In this document: piece after piece, positions 6,775-16,619 of the stretch
Layout of the letters: every line of letters starts with the position of its first letter
Numbering within the stretch: position 1 is the first letter of the stretch
NCBI GenBank assembly: GCA_029858565.1
Contig: JAOUEV010000035.1
Coordinates: forward strand, 1 to 37,450
Origin: Nitrospirota bacterium
GTDB taxonomy: Bacteria > Nitrospirota > UBA9217
Reading direction: 5' to 3'
DNA length: 37,450 nt
Translations under genes and position numbers: made by a program
The notes under the pieces: model-generated
The model's database searches: none
Told to the model about the DNA's origin: nothing
What the model saw: the letters and a program-made list of their open reading frames with translations, nothing else

Positions 6775-7905
6775 CTACTTCGCGGTACTCGACAAGGTCT
6801 TCGCTCCGGTCAGCTCCTGCATAAGGGTCTTGACCGTGACGATCTCCTGGATCCGCGACGCATTGGTCCCCACTGTGTAGAGAGGCTCTTCCACGTCGGA
6901 ATTGTAGCCTGCGGAGCTGAGCAGGCCGTTGCAGATGCAGAAGTGATGTTCATTGCTTTCTTTGGCCGGACACCGGGTGAACTTGCCTTCGGCATCCTTG
7001 AGCAGGACATATCCCTTGTCGCACTTCGGTTTGCGCTTGTGCTGCATGGCAGAAACGTACATCGGCGACTGCCTGATAACGCGGAAGGGAAGACCACAGG
7101 GAGATCCGGGGTCGTGAGCTAGTACGATATCCTCGGACGTGGCCCGGACAACGGCATCCTTGTATGCCTCAGTAGCGGAACTTTCCTCCGTGGCCAGGAA
7201 TCGCGTTCCCATCTGAACGCCATCGGCGCCCATGGCGAGAAAACGGAGGATATCTTCATGCGTATAGATCCCTCCGGCGACGATGATAGGAAAGTCGCCG
7301 AATTTCTTTGCCGCGTCCTTGACCTCGGGCAGAAGGTTCTCAAGCCGGTTCTCCGCAAGATCGGCCTGATCCATCCTGAAGCCGAGATGGCCGCCGGCAA
7401 GAGGGCCTTCGAGCACCACCGCATCGGGCCGAGCGCCCAAACGCTCCCACTTCTTACAGATGAGCTCAAGGGCCCGACCGGAAGATACGATCGGGATAAG
7501 GGCCGTGTCCTTTGCGGGCTGGATCGCAGGAAGCCCCAGAGGCAGCCCAGCGCCGGATATGATAGCATCTGCGCCTGCATCAAGCGCGCCCCTCACCGAA
7601 TCCTCATAATCACGGGCAAGGGCGCACATAATATTGATGCCCGCATATCCTCCCGAAGCCTTGGCCTGAGCGACCTCCGTATAGGCAGCCTCATAGGCAT
7701 TCACTTTTTTCCCGGTCCGCTTTATGACCAGCCGGTCAAGACAAGCGCTTGAAACGATGCCCATGCCGCCCTCGCGAGCCACGGCCTGAGCGAGAGGATA
7801 GAGGGAAACCCCGACACCCATGCCGCCTTGAATGATGGGATAGCGAAGTTTTTTCCCTTTGATCGTGAGAGGAGGAAGCGTTCCCTCCTGATTGGTTTTC
7901 AACAT
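6775..7905 (-). CDS. Nitronate monooxygenase-like FMN oxidoreductase
   Basis: A 376-residue TIM-barrel flavoprotein of the 2-nitropropane dioxygenase/nitronate monooxygenase family (COG2070), which oxidises alkyl nitronates or related substrates using FMN. Visible features are PIIQGGMGVGVS near the N-terminus, VVLEGPLAGGHLGF, IIVAGGIYTHEDILRFLAMGADGVQMGTRFLATEES for the FMN phosphate site, and a C-terminal part with several cysteines (KCDKG, RCPAKE, FCICNG) common to a longer subgroup. The open frame extends 38 codons further upstream, but the ATG at 7905 has a GGAG site and begins at the family boundary. The family also includes FabK-like enoyl-ACP reductases, so the substrate cannot be stated. 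Confidence 0.85.
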   Translation of the reverse strand: MLKTNQEGTLPPLTIKGKKLRYPIIQGGMGVGVSLYPLAQAVAREGGMGIVSSACLDRLVIKRTGKKVNAYEAAYTEVAQAKASGGYAGINIMCALARDYEDSVRGALDAGADAIISGAGLPLGLPAIQPAKDTALIPIVSSGRALELICKKWERLGARPDAVVLEGPLAGGHLGFRMDQADLAENRLENLLPEVKDAAKKFGDFPIIVAGGIYTHEDILRFLAMGADGVQMGTRFLATEESSATEAYKDAVVRATSEDIVLAHDPGSPCGLPFRVIRQSPMYVSAMQHKRKPKCDKGYVLLKDAEGKFTRCPAKESNEHHFCICNGLLSSAGYNSDVEEPLYTVGTNASRIQEIVTVKTLMQELTGAKTLSSTAK

Positions 7906-8188
7906 CCTGATCTCCTGCAACGTCTGCTGGATTGCTGCGGTACCGCAGATCTCAGTAGGACCTCGTTCCGCAGTGTCGCGCTTGAAATGACAACCTGCCA
8001 TCCTTAAAGCAGGTGGCATATGACGCCGATTCGGGCAACCCTGCCCTCCAACACCAGAGGCAAACTCATCAATTGCTGAAAGAACGAATTACAGAGGGAC
8101 AAGTCGCAGATGAGCGAATAGTGACGGTTCGGCAGTTGCTGGCAGGGGATCGCCCGTGCCATGAGCGCATATTAATTATAGAATGAAC

Positions 8189-8216
8189 ATTATACTGATT
8201 CTTTAGGAAATAGCAA
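8189..8216 (-). promoter_or_regulatory. Possible sigma-70 promoter for the flavoprotein
   Basis: On the minus strand TTGCTA is followed after 16 bases by TATAAT. It would give a long leader (about 280 bases) before the ATG at 7905, so it may serve the flavoprotein gene or be fortuitous. Confidence 0.35.
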
Positions 8217-8308
8217 GCCTTTCTGACTCTCAATTTCCGACTGTCAAGAAGCGTTTGTCAAATGGTGGTTCTGGTGAAATACCGCTACGAAGACGAAGCG
8301 GCGTCTAA

Positions 8309-8330
8309 TTACTTGTTATATAACAATTAA
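8309..8330. promoter_or_regulatory. Near-perfect palindrome, possible operator
   Basis: A perfect 14-base palindrome TTGTTATATAACAA (8313-8326) extends to 22 bases with a single mismatched pair. It stands alone in the long intergenic region and looks like a dimeric regulator's binding site. Which protein binds it, and which gene it controls, cannot be told. Confidence 0.4.
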
Positions 8331-8580
8331 GCAATATCCCCCGGTGCTGGCTATGGCAGGAAAACGTGAAAAGTCATGGTTACAACTTTCCCGGCGGTTA
8401 ACCCTAAATCAGTGCTGGACGAGCTTATCAGGGCCGGACTCCGGGAGGAGCGCAGTAATTCAGGATGATTGGCGCACGCGGCCGGAACCGTTGCCTGTTG
8501 GGAAGGTGCTTTGCGCGGGGGGCCGTCCGGTTCTGCGGCAACGCAGGTCCTCAACCGGATTCGATCCCGGCGGGCCGATC

Positions 8581-9958
<1,378 letters not shown>

Positions 9959-9966
<8 letters not shown>

Positions 9967-11446
9967 AGATCGGCAGCCTCACGGTAAATATCGTTCCCTT
10001 TCCCTCGGTACTTTCCACCTCGATCTCACCGCCGTGCTTTTTTATGATACCATAACTCACCGCAAGGCCCAAACCCGTACCCTTTGATGCCGACTTGGTC
10101 GTGAAAAAGGGATCGAAGATCTTGTGCAGATTGTCCGCCGGGATCCCTTTCCCGGTGTCGCGAAAAAGAATCTCCACATGCTTCCCCGCGGGGCGGGTCT
10201 TCACCTCGATGACTCCGGGCGGAGTGATCGCATGAATGGCGTTCAGGAGGATGTTCAGGACGACCTGGCCGAGCTGTGCGGGATCTGCGTAGACCTCGGG
10301 CAGGTCCGGAGCAAGGTTCATTAACAGATCGATACCCTTGAAAGCCTCCTGGGCAACGAGCGATTCCGCGATCTCGGTCACCGGCTGGTTGATATTGATC
10401 TTCACCGGCTTGATCACGCTCTCACGGCCGAAGTTCAGCAGCTGACGGACGATGGTCCGGGCCCGGTCGGTCTCCTTTACCATGAGCTTGAGCCGTCCAT
10501 GGCGCGGATCTTCGGGCGGGCACTGCTCGAGCATGAGGTTCGAGAAAGTGAGGACCGAGGTCAGCGGATTGTTGATCTCGTGGGCAATACCCGCGGCCAG
10601 TTTTCCGATCAGCGCGAGCTTTTCCGCGTCCACGAGCTGGGCCTGTTTTTCCCGCAATTGTTTGATGATCTCGTCCAGAGCGGTCATGGCCTGGTCCAGT
10701 TTGTCCTCCATCTGATTGAAGGACTCGGCAAGGGAGGCGATCTCATCCTCCCCTTTGACCTCGATGCTTTCCGAGAAATCTCCGCGGCTGATCTTCTTGG
10801 TGATCCGCTCCAGATCCTGGATCGGCGTTACGATGCTGTGGGCCAATTTAACGTTGATGATCGTTCCCAGGACCACGATCAGGCCCAGAGTGATGACCAG
10901 GAGCATTGAGGAAAACTGCAGGATGCGGGCAATGTCGCCACGCTCGGCGCGGGCATTTTCTTCGACATAGACCTGGACCTCCCGGGCCACCATGCGAAGC
11001 TGTTCCATAGCGGCAGGCTCCACGTTCTGTTTCGGCACCGCCTCTCCTCCCGACAAGGACCGTCCGTGTTGCAGCGCCCCGAACCGGGTGCGGACCTCGC
11101 CGAGCTTTCCGATTCGAAGTTCATAGTCCTCGATCAGCCGCATCATCTGTGCCGCGTGATCATCACCGATGTTCCGCCCCACCTCGCGGCTGATCTTGCT
11201 TATGGCGTCCTTCATCACCGTGAGATACTTCCTTATCTCTTCAAGACTGCCGGGATCGCCGTAGAGCAGATAGTTCTTTTCATAGCGCCGGACCTCGAGC
11301 AGGGTGTTGGTGATATCGTCGGCGGCTTCGAGGTGCAACAGATGGGTGCTGATGGTGTTCAGGTCCTTGTAGGCAAGGGCCCCGAACGCAATGGCAAAGA
11401 AGAGATAGAGCCCGAAGCCGAGGAATAGCTTGTCGCGGATCTTCAT
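9959..11446 (-). CDS. Membrane sensor histidine kinase with HAMP
   Basis: A 495-residue two-component kinase. Transmembrane helix 1 is about 7-27, a helical periplasmic sensor domain spans about 28-173, helix 2 is about 178-200, and HAMP about 201-255. A coiled linker precedes the phosphorylated histidine H289 in [16 protein letters not shown]. The ATPase domain has [19 protein letters not shown] and [13 protein letters not shown]. The NtrB-like H-box and the overlap with the sigma-54 regulator make it that protein's cognate kinase. The periplasmic domain resembles four-helix sensors, but its ligand is unknown. The start has no clear ribosome site, and a TATAAT lies only a few bases upstream, so a leaderless or very short-leader transcript is possible. 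Confidence 0.93.
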
Positions 11447-11474
11447 TGGAGGCTATTATAGCGTTTCTTCCCTT

Positions 11475-11511
11475 AAATAGAAAGAGGGGTCCGACAGATG
11501 TCGAACCCCTC
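11475..11511 (-). terminator. Rho-independent terminator of the GntR-TauE-Usp operon
   Basis: On the minus strand GAGGGGT (11,505-11,511) pairs with ACCCCTC (11,484-11,490), and an inner stem CGACA/TGTCG adds to it, followed by a T-rich tail (CTTTCTATTT). It sits 16 bases past the stop of the universal-stress gene at 11,527 and separates that operon from the kinase gene. Confidence 0.8.
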
Positions 11512-11526
11512 CTGGATGCCGCCCGT

Positions 11527-11970
11527 TCAGATCCAGCAAGGCTCCTTCACGACGTGTACACAGCATGGACTATGGCGCACGACACGGCTGGCCGTTCCGC
11601 CCAGCAGGAACCGCGGAGAAGCGGCCGTCCCCTTGCTGCCGATGATAATGAGGTCGATCTTCTCCCGTTCTGCGTAGTTCACGATCTCATAAGCTGTCGA
11701 CTCCGCGGTCGTCAGCACCGAACTCACATCCCTTGCACCGGCGGACCGCAGCGAGTCCGAACCCTTGCGGAGAATATCCTCTCCGCGTTTCTTCATGCTT
11801 TCCAGCAGCCGGTCACGGTCCGACGCGGACAGCTCAAGATCAATGTCCGCGACCGACGGGGTGACATGGATGATATAGGTCTTGGCATTCGCGGTCTTTG
11901 CGAAGTGCGCCGCGATCTTGAGGCTTTCCAGCGAGTGTCGGGACCCGTCAATGGGCACCAGAATCTTCAC
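11527..11970 (-). CDS. Universal stress protein, ATP-binding type
   Basis: A 147-residue single-domain UspA protein. It starts MKILVPIDGSRHSLESL and contains the nucleotide loop GSKGTAASPRFLLGGTAS, close to the G-x2-G-x9-G(S/T) pattern of ATP-binding members. The start is GTG with GGAGGT at the proper spacing, one base after the stop of the preceding membrane-protein gene. It is the last gene of the GntR-TauE-membrane protein-Usp operon and is followed by a strong terminator. Pairing of Usp proteins with transporters is common, and a role in gating or stress response of the exporter is a reasonable but untested guess. Confidence 0.9.
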   Translation of the reverse strand: MKILVPIDGSRHSLESLKIAAHFAKTANAKTYIIHVTPSVADIDLELSASDRDRLLESMKKRGEDILRKGSDSLRSAGARDVSSVLTTAESTAYEIVNYAEREKIDLIIIGSKGTAASPRFLLGGTASRVVRHSPCCVHVVKEPCWI

Positions 11971-11971
11971 G

Positions 11972-12688
11972 CTAGACCTCCTTCTTGACCTTTGCCTTCT
12001 TCATGGTGAGACCGATGCCTTCAAAGAGATAGAAGATCGCGAAGCCCCACCACATGGTGTAGGCCACATAGAAGAGGAGGAGGCCGATCATCATTCCCGC
12101 CTTTTCCGACACCTGCTGGCCTTCGATCTGGTAGAAGTTGTACGCAGGTTCGACAGCTTTTTTCATCACATCGGAGACGATCTTCGCCTCGGCGATCTTG
12201 CCCTGTTTCTTAAGCTCCTTGTCCATCCCCTTCAGGATGTTCCACCACGATGTCATGACCTCTTTCTCGTCAGTGGCATAGCGGCCGGACACCTTGGCTC
12301 CTTCGTTCTTGAACATGTCGTCGGAATCGGCCAGCACCTGGGAGAGTACCGTTCCCAGGCTCCCGTTGATCTTGATCTCCGGGCTCGCTGTCTCGGCCTT
12401 GGCGCCTGCCGTGGCCAGGAGCTTGAGAGCCAGCGGATTCATCTGATCCGGCTTGTCCAGCGTGATCACGACCGCTACATCAGTGGTCTTGAACTTCTCG
12501 TTGTTCTTTGCCACCGCAGGAATGAAGTAGGAAGAGCCTTTTGACAGCCTGTTGAACATGTCATCGGCGAACACCAGACCGTTCTTGCCTTCGCCGAAGA
12601 CCGGCGAGAAGATGAGGGCCAGCACGCCGAAGAACGTAACAGCGAGAAACGCACCGATACCCAATGCTTTTGTATTTTTCGCGGCCAT
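11972..12688 (-). CDS. Two-helix membrane protein linked to TauE-type exporter
   Basis: A 238-residue protein of no family I recognise. One hydrophobic helix near the N-terminus (about 10-29) may be an anchor or uncleaved signal. A soluble, mostly extracytoplasmic middle (about 35-195) is followed by a strongly hydrophobic aromatic segment near 205-228 (LLLFYVAYTMWWGFAIFYLF) and a lysine-rich tail (KKAKVKKEV). The start has AGGAGG seven bases upstream and lies three bases after the exporter stop, so production is coupled to the exporter. An accessory subunit that presents substrate to the exporter or regulates it is the likeliest role, by position only. Confidence 0.7.
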   Translation of the reverse strand: MAAKNTKALGIGAFLAVTFFGVLALIFSPVFGEGKNGLVFADDMFNRLSKGSSYFIPAVAKNNEKFKTTDVAVVITLDKPDQMNPLALKLLATAGAKAETASPEIKINGSLGTVLSQVLADSDDMFKNEGAKVSGRYATDEKEVMTSWWNILKGMDKELKKQGKIAEAKIVSDVMKKAVEPAYNFYQIEGQQVSEKAGMMIGLLLFYVAYTMWWGFAIFYLFEGIGLTMKKAKVKKEV

Positions 12689-12691
12689 GAT

Positions 12692-13939
12692 TTATGCCTC
12701 CTCCCTGAGAGCTTTCACGTTCGAAAAGAATTTGCTGAAGATCCAGAGCCCGAAGATCGCCACCACGATCCAGAACACCACGTTCCCGACCATTTCGATG
12801 CCGTTGATCGTTGACTTGGACAGGGAAATGTATTCAAGCTCGACCATCTTCTTGGGCAGCGTGGCAGCCCGGTTGATAAAACCGGCGATGATCGAGACCG
12901 CATAGAATCCGCGGATGTGAATGCCCTTTACCACCTTGGTCGTGAGCGCGCCGACCTGGATACCGATGAGCGAGCCGATCAGCATGCCCATGGCAAGGGT
13001 GTAGAACACATAGCCGTAGATCGCGTACTGGGCGATGGATGCGAGGCCGGCGGTGAAGATGATCTGCAGGATGTCCGTACCGACCGTGGTGGCAGTGGAC
13101 ACGCCGAAGGTGTACACGAACATGGGGAAGGTGATAAAGCCGCCGCCCACACCCATGATCGCCGCCAGGATGCCGACGATAACACCGCCCATTGCGACGA
13201 ACACGCCGGAAATCTTCTTGCCGCCTTCGACATAATCTTCGTCGAACTTGATCATCGGAGGAATGTTCATCTTCTGGAGCTTCAGAGCAAAGTCCGTGGT
13301 GCCTGCAGGTCCGCCGTGGGCATCGCCGCCGGCCGAGCCATGGCGTGACTTCCAGAAATCCATCAAGGCATAGACGCCCAGGAAGCCGAGCAGTATCGCA
13401 TAGACCAGGCTGATGAAGGCTTCGGACAGGATCGGGTCCTTGTCATAGAGCAGCCGGTTGATGGCCCCGCCGATGAAGGTGCCGCCGGCCGAGCCGACGA
13501 GGAAGGCCATCGCAAGCTTGGTGGACACATTGCCAAGCTTCTTGTGTACCGTGGTGCCCATGATAGCTTTGGCAAAGATATGGAACACGTCGGTGCCCAC
13601 TGCCAGGATTCCCTTGACGCCCGCGGCCATCAGCGCCGGAGTGATGATGAATCCGCCGCCCGCGCCGATGCAGCCGGTGATCAGGCCGGCAGCCAGCCCG
13701 ATAGCGATCGATACCATGAAAATATTGGTGGAATAGAACGCCGGAGCGTAAGCCGTTTTTCCGCCGAGCATGTTGCCCGCATCTGCGAACGATACCAGCA
13801 GGATGGGCAGCAGCATGAAAAACAATACCCAAAGCCGCTTCTTGTTCCTGATAATGCTCATTGACACTTCATAATCCCATTTGGCGTGCGCCATGGACGC
13901 CGACTTCATGAACTCATATGTGTTTCGCAATACACCCAT
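12692..13939 (-). CDS. TauE/SafE-family anion exporter
   Basis: A 415-residue polytopic membrane protein. Two copies of the family signature (GLAAGLITGCIGAGGGFIITP near 78-98 and GVIVGILAAIMGVGGGFITFP near 253-273) mark the inverted repeat of TauE/SafE permeases, and about eight hydrophobic segments can be counted. The family moves sulfite, sulfoacetate or other organosulfur anions across the inner membrane. A cytoplasmic N-terminal extension (about 1-33) and a hydrophilic insert near 195-245 make it longer than the usual 250-300 residues. The start has AAGGAGG seven bases upstream. It lies 30 bases after a GntR-family regulator and directly before the two-helix protein. Substrate unknown. 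Confidence 0.88.
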   Translation of the reverse strand: MGVLRNTYEFMKSASMAHAKWDYEVSMSIIRNKKRLWVLFFMLLPILLVSFADAGNMLGGKTAYAPAFYSTNIFMVSIAIGLAAGLITGCIGAGGGFIITPALMAAGVKGILAVGTDVFHIFAKAIMGTTVHKKLGNVSTKLAMAFLVGSAGGTFIGGAINRLLYDKDPILSEAFISLVYAILLGFLGVYALMDFWKSRHGSAGGDAHGGPAGTTDFALKLQKMNIPPMIKFDEDYVEGGKKISGVFVAMGGVIVGILAAIMGVGGGFITFPMFVYTFGVSTATTVGTDILQIIFTAGLASIAQYAIYGYVFYTLAMGMLIGSLIGIQVGALTTKVVKGIHIRGFYAVSIIAGFINRAATLPKKMVELEYISLSKSTINGIEMVGNVVFWIVVAIFGLWIFSKFFSNVKALREEA

Positions 13940-13969
13940 GTTCCTACCTCCTTGTTAGTTGTGCAAATC

Positions 13970-14713
13970 TTATGAGCCGAGCTGTTCCAGCTCGGTCTGC
14001 AGCTTGTATTTCCGGCCGCCGCCCATGATCCTCGTGTAGGCGATCGGCATACCGTCGACGCCCACCAGGAGACGATGGAGCATCAGCATGGACGAGCCGT
14101 TCCCGTCCCGCAGTATGGCCGCGGCATCTCCGGTCATTTCCGAGATCTCTATCATCTGCACGACCTTAAAGATCTTCCGGTCCGCCTGCTGCTGCATCAG
14201 TTCATAGAACGGTGTCTGGCAGACCTCAGCCTCATCGATCCCCGGCGCGGAGTTCATCGGGATGAATGATTCCTCGAGATAGGCCGGCTCCCCGTCCACC
14301 ACCCGCTTGCACAGGATATAGTAGACCGGTTCATCGGTCCGCAGGTGCGTTCGTACATCCTCGGGCGGCTCCTTCACCCCACGGACCAGCAGCTCTTTTT
14401 TCGCGACCACCCCCTCTCCAAAAATGTCCTCGGTCAGCCTTGTCTTCATGGTGATGCCGAGGTCCGGTGTTGTGCTGGTGACAAATGTCCCCTTGCCCTG
14501 TTGTTTTTTCAAATATCCGCTGCGCACCAGTTCCGTGATCGCCATGCGGACCGTTGCCTTGCTGACGTTATAAGCGCGGCACAGCTCGTCTTCTGTCGGG
14601 ATCTGCGAACCTGCTGGCCACTCCTTGCTCTCGATCTTGTCCTTGATGATCCGTTCCATCTGGACGTAGAGCTTCTGTTGACTATCTCTGTTTACGGTCT
14701 TTAGGGTTAGCAT
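13970..14713 (-). CDS. GntR/HutC-family transcription regulator
   Basis: A 247-residue repressor-type protein. The winged helix is at about 10-80 (AGSQIPTEDELCRAYNVSKATVRMAI...GYLKKQQGKGTFV), followed by a UTRA ligand domain (about 95-245, with EPVYYILCKRVVDGEPAYLEESFIP). HutC-type members sense small organic ligands. It is the first gene of the exporter operon and probably controls it. A short palindrome AAGAATATTTCTT lies immediately before the start codon (14,714-14,726) and could be its own operator. No strong ribosome site is visible. Confidence 0.9.
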   Translation of the reverse strand: MLTLKTVNRDSQQKLYVQMERIIKDKIESKEWPAGSQIPTEDELCRAYNVSKATVRMAITELVRSGYLKKQQGKGTFVTSTTPDLGITMKTRLTEDIFGEGVVAKKELLVRGVKEPPEDVRTHLRTDEPVYYILCKRVVDGEPAYLEESFIPMNSAPGIDEAEVCQTPFYELMQQQADRKIFKVVQMIEISEMTGDAAAILRDGNGSSMLMLHRLLVGVDGMPIAYTRIMGGGRKYKLQTELEQLGS

Positions 14714-14726
14714 AAGAATATTTCTT
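14714..14726. promoter_or_regulatory. Short palindrome at the GntR gene start
   Basis: AAGAATATTTCTT has 5-base arms AAGAA/TTCTT around TAT and abuts the ATG of the GntR-type gene. Its place suggests an autoregulatory operator, though such a short AT-rich palindrome can arise by chance. Confidence 0.35.
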
Positions 14727-14754
14727 CAGGTCGTTATAATGAATAATTCCGGTC

Positions 14755-14801
14755 AAAAAAACCCCGGGACATCTTCTGCTTATGCACATCAAGATATCCC
14801 G
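14755..14801 (-). terminator. Rho-independent terminator after the 48-codon gene
   Basis: On the minus strand CGGGATATCTT (14,791-14,801) pairs with AAGATGTCCCG (14,765-14,775, one G-U pair) across a 15-base loop, followed by GGG and seven T. It ends the transcript of the small gene at 14,860-15,006 and separates it from the GntR operon. A second inverted repeat GATCGGTC/GACCGATC lies between (14,817-14,844). Confidence 0.85.
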
Positions 14802-14859
14802 CAGGGTCGTGCAGTTGATCGGTCACTATCTCTGCGGACCGATCACGCGGCACAGGGAA

Positions 14860-15006
14860 CTATGCTTCGTTGGTCTTGAGCTGGTTTGCCAGCTCCTGCT
14901 CTGCGCTGTCCTGCATGGAGATCTTCTTTGCTGCATCGTATTCGCCAGCTTCTGCAAAAGTAATGGCAATCATCATGTCTTCGAGCACCTTGATAAGTTT
15001 CTGCAT
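14860..15006 (-). CDS. 48-residue conserved-looking small protein
   Basis: A complete small transcription unit. The ATG at 15,006 has a GGGAGG ribosome site six bases upstream, a sigma-54-like promoter lies about 40 bases further up, and a strong terminator follows. The product begins MQKLIKVLEDMMIAITFAEAG and is an acidic, helical, soluble protein with alanine- and glutamate-rich stretches. It has no signal peptide or membrane segment. I cannot assign a family. The position between a sigma-54 activator and the exporter operon, plus its own regulation, argues that it is a real regulated gene. An in-frame upstream extension to 15,072 exists but would cross the promoter. Confidence 0.75.
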   Translation of the reverse strand: MQKLIKVLEDMMIAITFAEAGEYDAAKKISMQDSAEQELANQLKTNEA

Positions 15007-15044
15007 GGCGACCTCCCTTTTTATAAATGCTGGTGCCATTACTA

Positions 15045-15062
15045 TTACAACATGCGTGCCAA
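15045..15062 (-). promoter_or_regulatory. Near-consensus sigma-54 promoter of the small gene
   Basis: On the minus strand TTGGCACGCATGTTGTAA has a perfect -24 element (TTGGCACG) and a -12 element TTGT in place of TTGC, at the correct spacing. The transcript would start near 15,034, 28 bases before the ATG at 15,006. Confidence 0.6.
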
Positions 15063-15187
15063 GTATCAACATGCTGATTAATAATATATAATTTGAATTA
15101 TGTTTATGATGGTGCAGTTATATGTTGCGGTTGTTGTTGAAAGAATTGGATGTAATTGAGGCGGGCGCAGTAAATTGTTGCTAGGGT

Positions 15188-16501
15188 CTATGCTGTGATA
15201 TGGTATTGCTTGATCTTGCGCTGAAGTTGCTGGCGGTAGATACCGAGGATGGTTGCGGCGCGTGATATATTGCCGCCTGATTCCCGGAGAGCTGCGGAGA
15301 TCGTTTCACGCTCGATATGGGAAATAGCGTCCTTGAGCCGCTGGGCAATGGCAGTGGACCTGCCCTTGGTCTCGCGGCTGGGCTGGACTGCACGAAGCGC
15401 CGGCGGCAGATCGGACGGAAGGACCTCCGAGGTGTTCGCAAATGAGATCGCCCGTTCGATGATGTTCTCAAGCTCCCGAACATTGCCCGGATAGTTGTGT
15501 TCCAGGAGGATGCTCAGCGCCTCGCCGCTGATGCATTTGATCATGATATCCTTGCGCTTCGGAGCGTGCTTCTGCACAAAATGCCGGGCCAGCAGGGCCA
15601 CATCCTCGATCCTGTCGCGCAGGGGAGGCAGATGGATATTGATCACGTTCAAGCGGTAGTACAGATCCTCCCGGAAGACATTTCGATGGCATGCGGTCTT
15701 CAGGTCCTTGTTCGTGGCAGTGATGAACCGGAGGTCCACGCGGATCTGACGCATGCCGCCGATGCGCATGATCTCGCCTTCCTGCAGCACCCGGAGCACC
15801 TTGGTCTGGAACAGCGGCGATACGTCGCCGATCTCGTCAAAGAACACCGTGCCGCCGTCTGCCTGCTCAAGCAGTCCTTTTTTCGTGTACTGGGCTCCGG
15901 TAAAGGAACCCTTTTCGAAACCGAAAAGTTCCGATTCCAGCAGGGTGTCTGGAATGGCCGTGCAGTTGATGGTCATGAAGGACTTTTCGTTCCGCGGGCT
16001 CCACCGGTGGATCGCGCGGGCGATCAATTCCTTGCCGGTGCCGCTCTCGCCGGTGATCAGCACATTCGACTCGCTGGCAGCGGCCTTCTTGATCAGCCCG
16101 AAGACCTCCTGCATTGCCGTGCTGTTCCCGATGATCTCGTCAAAGCCGTACTTGTGCGACAGGAGCCTGCGTTTGTGCTTGCCGATCGCCAGGGCGACCG
16201 AGTCCGTGGTGAGCGGCTTTTCAAGGTAATCGCTTGCCCCGAGCTTGAGCGCCTCTACGGCCCTGCCCAGATCAGGACGGGAGAATGCGATTACCGGCAT
16301 GGCGTGACGGGCATCAAGAAGCCGCTCCTGCCAGCCGTCGGTATCCAGGTCAAGGAATGCCGCATCGTGGTTCCCGGAAATCTCCGGAAGCCCCGGCTCA
16401 ATGATCTTCCCGCGGTCCTCGACCTCCGGTGCAAAGCCGGAGGACTTGAAAAGCGTGGCGATCTGCTTCGCCTCATCGGATATGATCAGGATGTTCAACA
16501 T
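15188..16501 (-). CDS. Sigma-54-dependent response regulator, NtrC family (second)
   Basis: A 437-residue activator with a receiver domain (about 1-110, phosphoacceptor in AAFLDLDTDG, lysine in LEKPL). The AAA+ domain shows GESGTGKE, the sigma-54 contact loop GSFTGA, TVFFDEIGDV and FREDLYYRLNV. A Fis-type helix-turn-helix closes it (NISRAATILGIYRQQLQRKI). The receiver is less typical than that of the regulator at 8581: its N-terminal acidic site reads ISDEA and the strand after the phosphoacceptor is short. The start at 16,501 (MLNILIISDE) fits the receiver boundary, but no ribosome site is evident; an upstream start at 16,525 adds eight residues. No kinase gene is adjacent, so it is an orphan regulator. 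Confidence 0.92.
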   Translation of the reverse strand: MLNILIISDEAKQIATLFKSSGFAPEVEDRGKIIEPGLPEISGNHDAAFLDLDTDGWQERLLDARHAMPVIAFSRPDLGRAVEALKLGASDYLEKPLTTDSVALAIGKHKRRLLSHKYGFDEIIGNSTAMQEVFGLIKKAAASESNVLITGESGTGKELIARAIHRWSPRNEKSFMTINCTAIPDTLLESELFGFEKGSFTGAQYTKKGLLEQADGGTVFFDEIGDVSPLFQTKVLRVLQEGEIMRIGGMRQIRVDLRFITATNKDLKTACHRNVFREDLYYRLNVINIHLPPLRDRIEDVALLARHFVQKHAPKRKDIMIKCISGEALSILLEHNYPGNVRELENIIERAISFANTSEVLPSDLPPALRAVQPSRETKGRSTAIAQRLKDAISHIERETISAALRESGGNISRAATILGIYRQQLQRKIKQYHITA

Positions 16502-16507
16502 GATTAC

Positions 16508-16615
16508 GTCAGCGACGAGCGACAAGTGACAGGAAGTAGACCTGAAGCGAGCTTACCTGGTCTCTTTTTTCCCGTCTTTCATCCCTCGTCCCACTTCTCT
16601 GGTATCTCTTCTCTC
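16508..16615. repeat. Second purine/pyrimidine GACGAG-type inverted repeat
   Basis: A purine-rich half (CAGCGACGAGCGACAAGTGAC at its start) is followed by a pyrimidine-rich half with CCTCGTCCC, TTCTCTCG and CCCGTC words, the same layout as 12-106. It fills the gap between the tandem universal-stress gene and the second sigma-54 regulator. The inner words GTAGACC and GGTCTC can pair. Confidence 0.45.
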
Positions 16616-16619
16616 GCAA

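Larger units (their letters stand above)
7906..8580. other. Long intergenic region with palindrome, no gene
   Basis: About 675 bases between the flavoprotein start and the stop codon of the response regulator. Short frames exist on both strands but none has a ribosome site and a plausible product. Contents seen are a possible promoter (8189-8216, minus), a near-perfect palindrome (8309-8330), and a small repeat ACCTGCC...GCAGGTGG near 7990-8015. The half next to the response regulator is GC-rich and contains nothing I recognise. Confidence 0.5.

Noticed and set aside
8351-8554. Small minus-strand frame of 67 codons
   Set aside because: No ribosome site, low-complexity serine/proline content, and no promoter; treated as chance.
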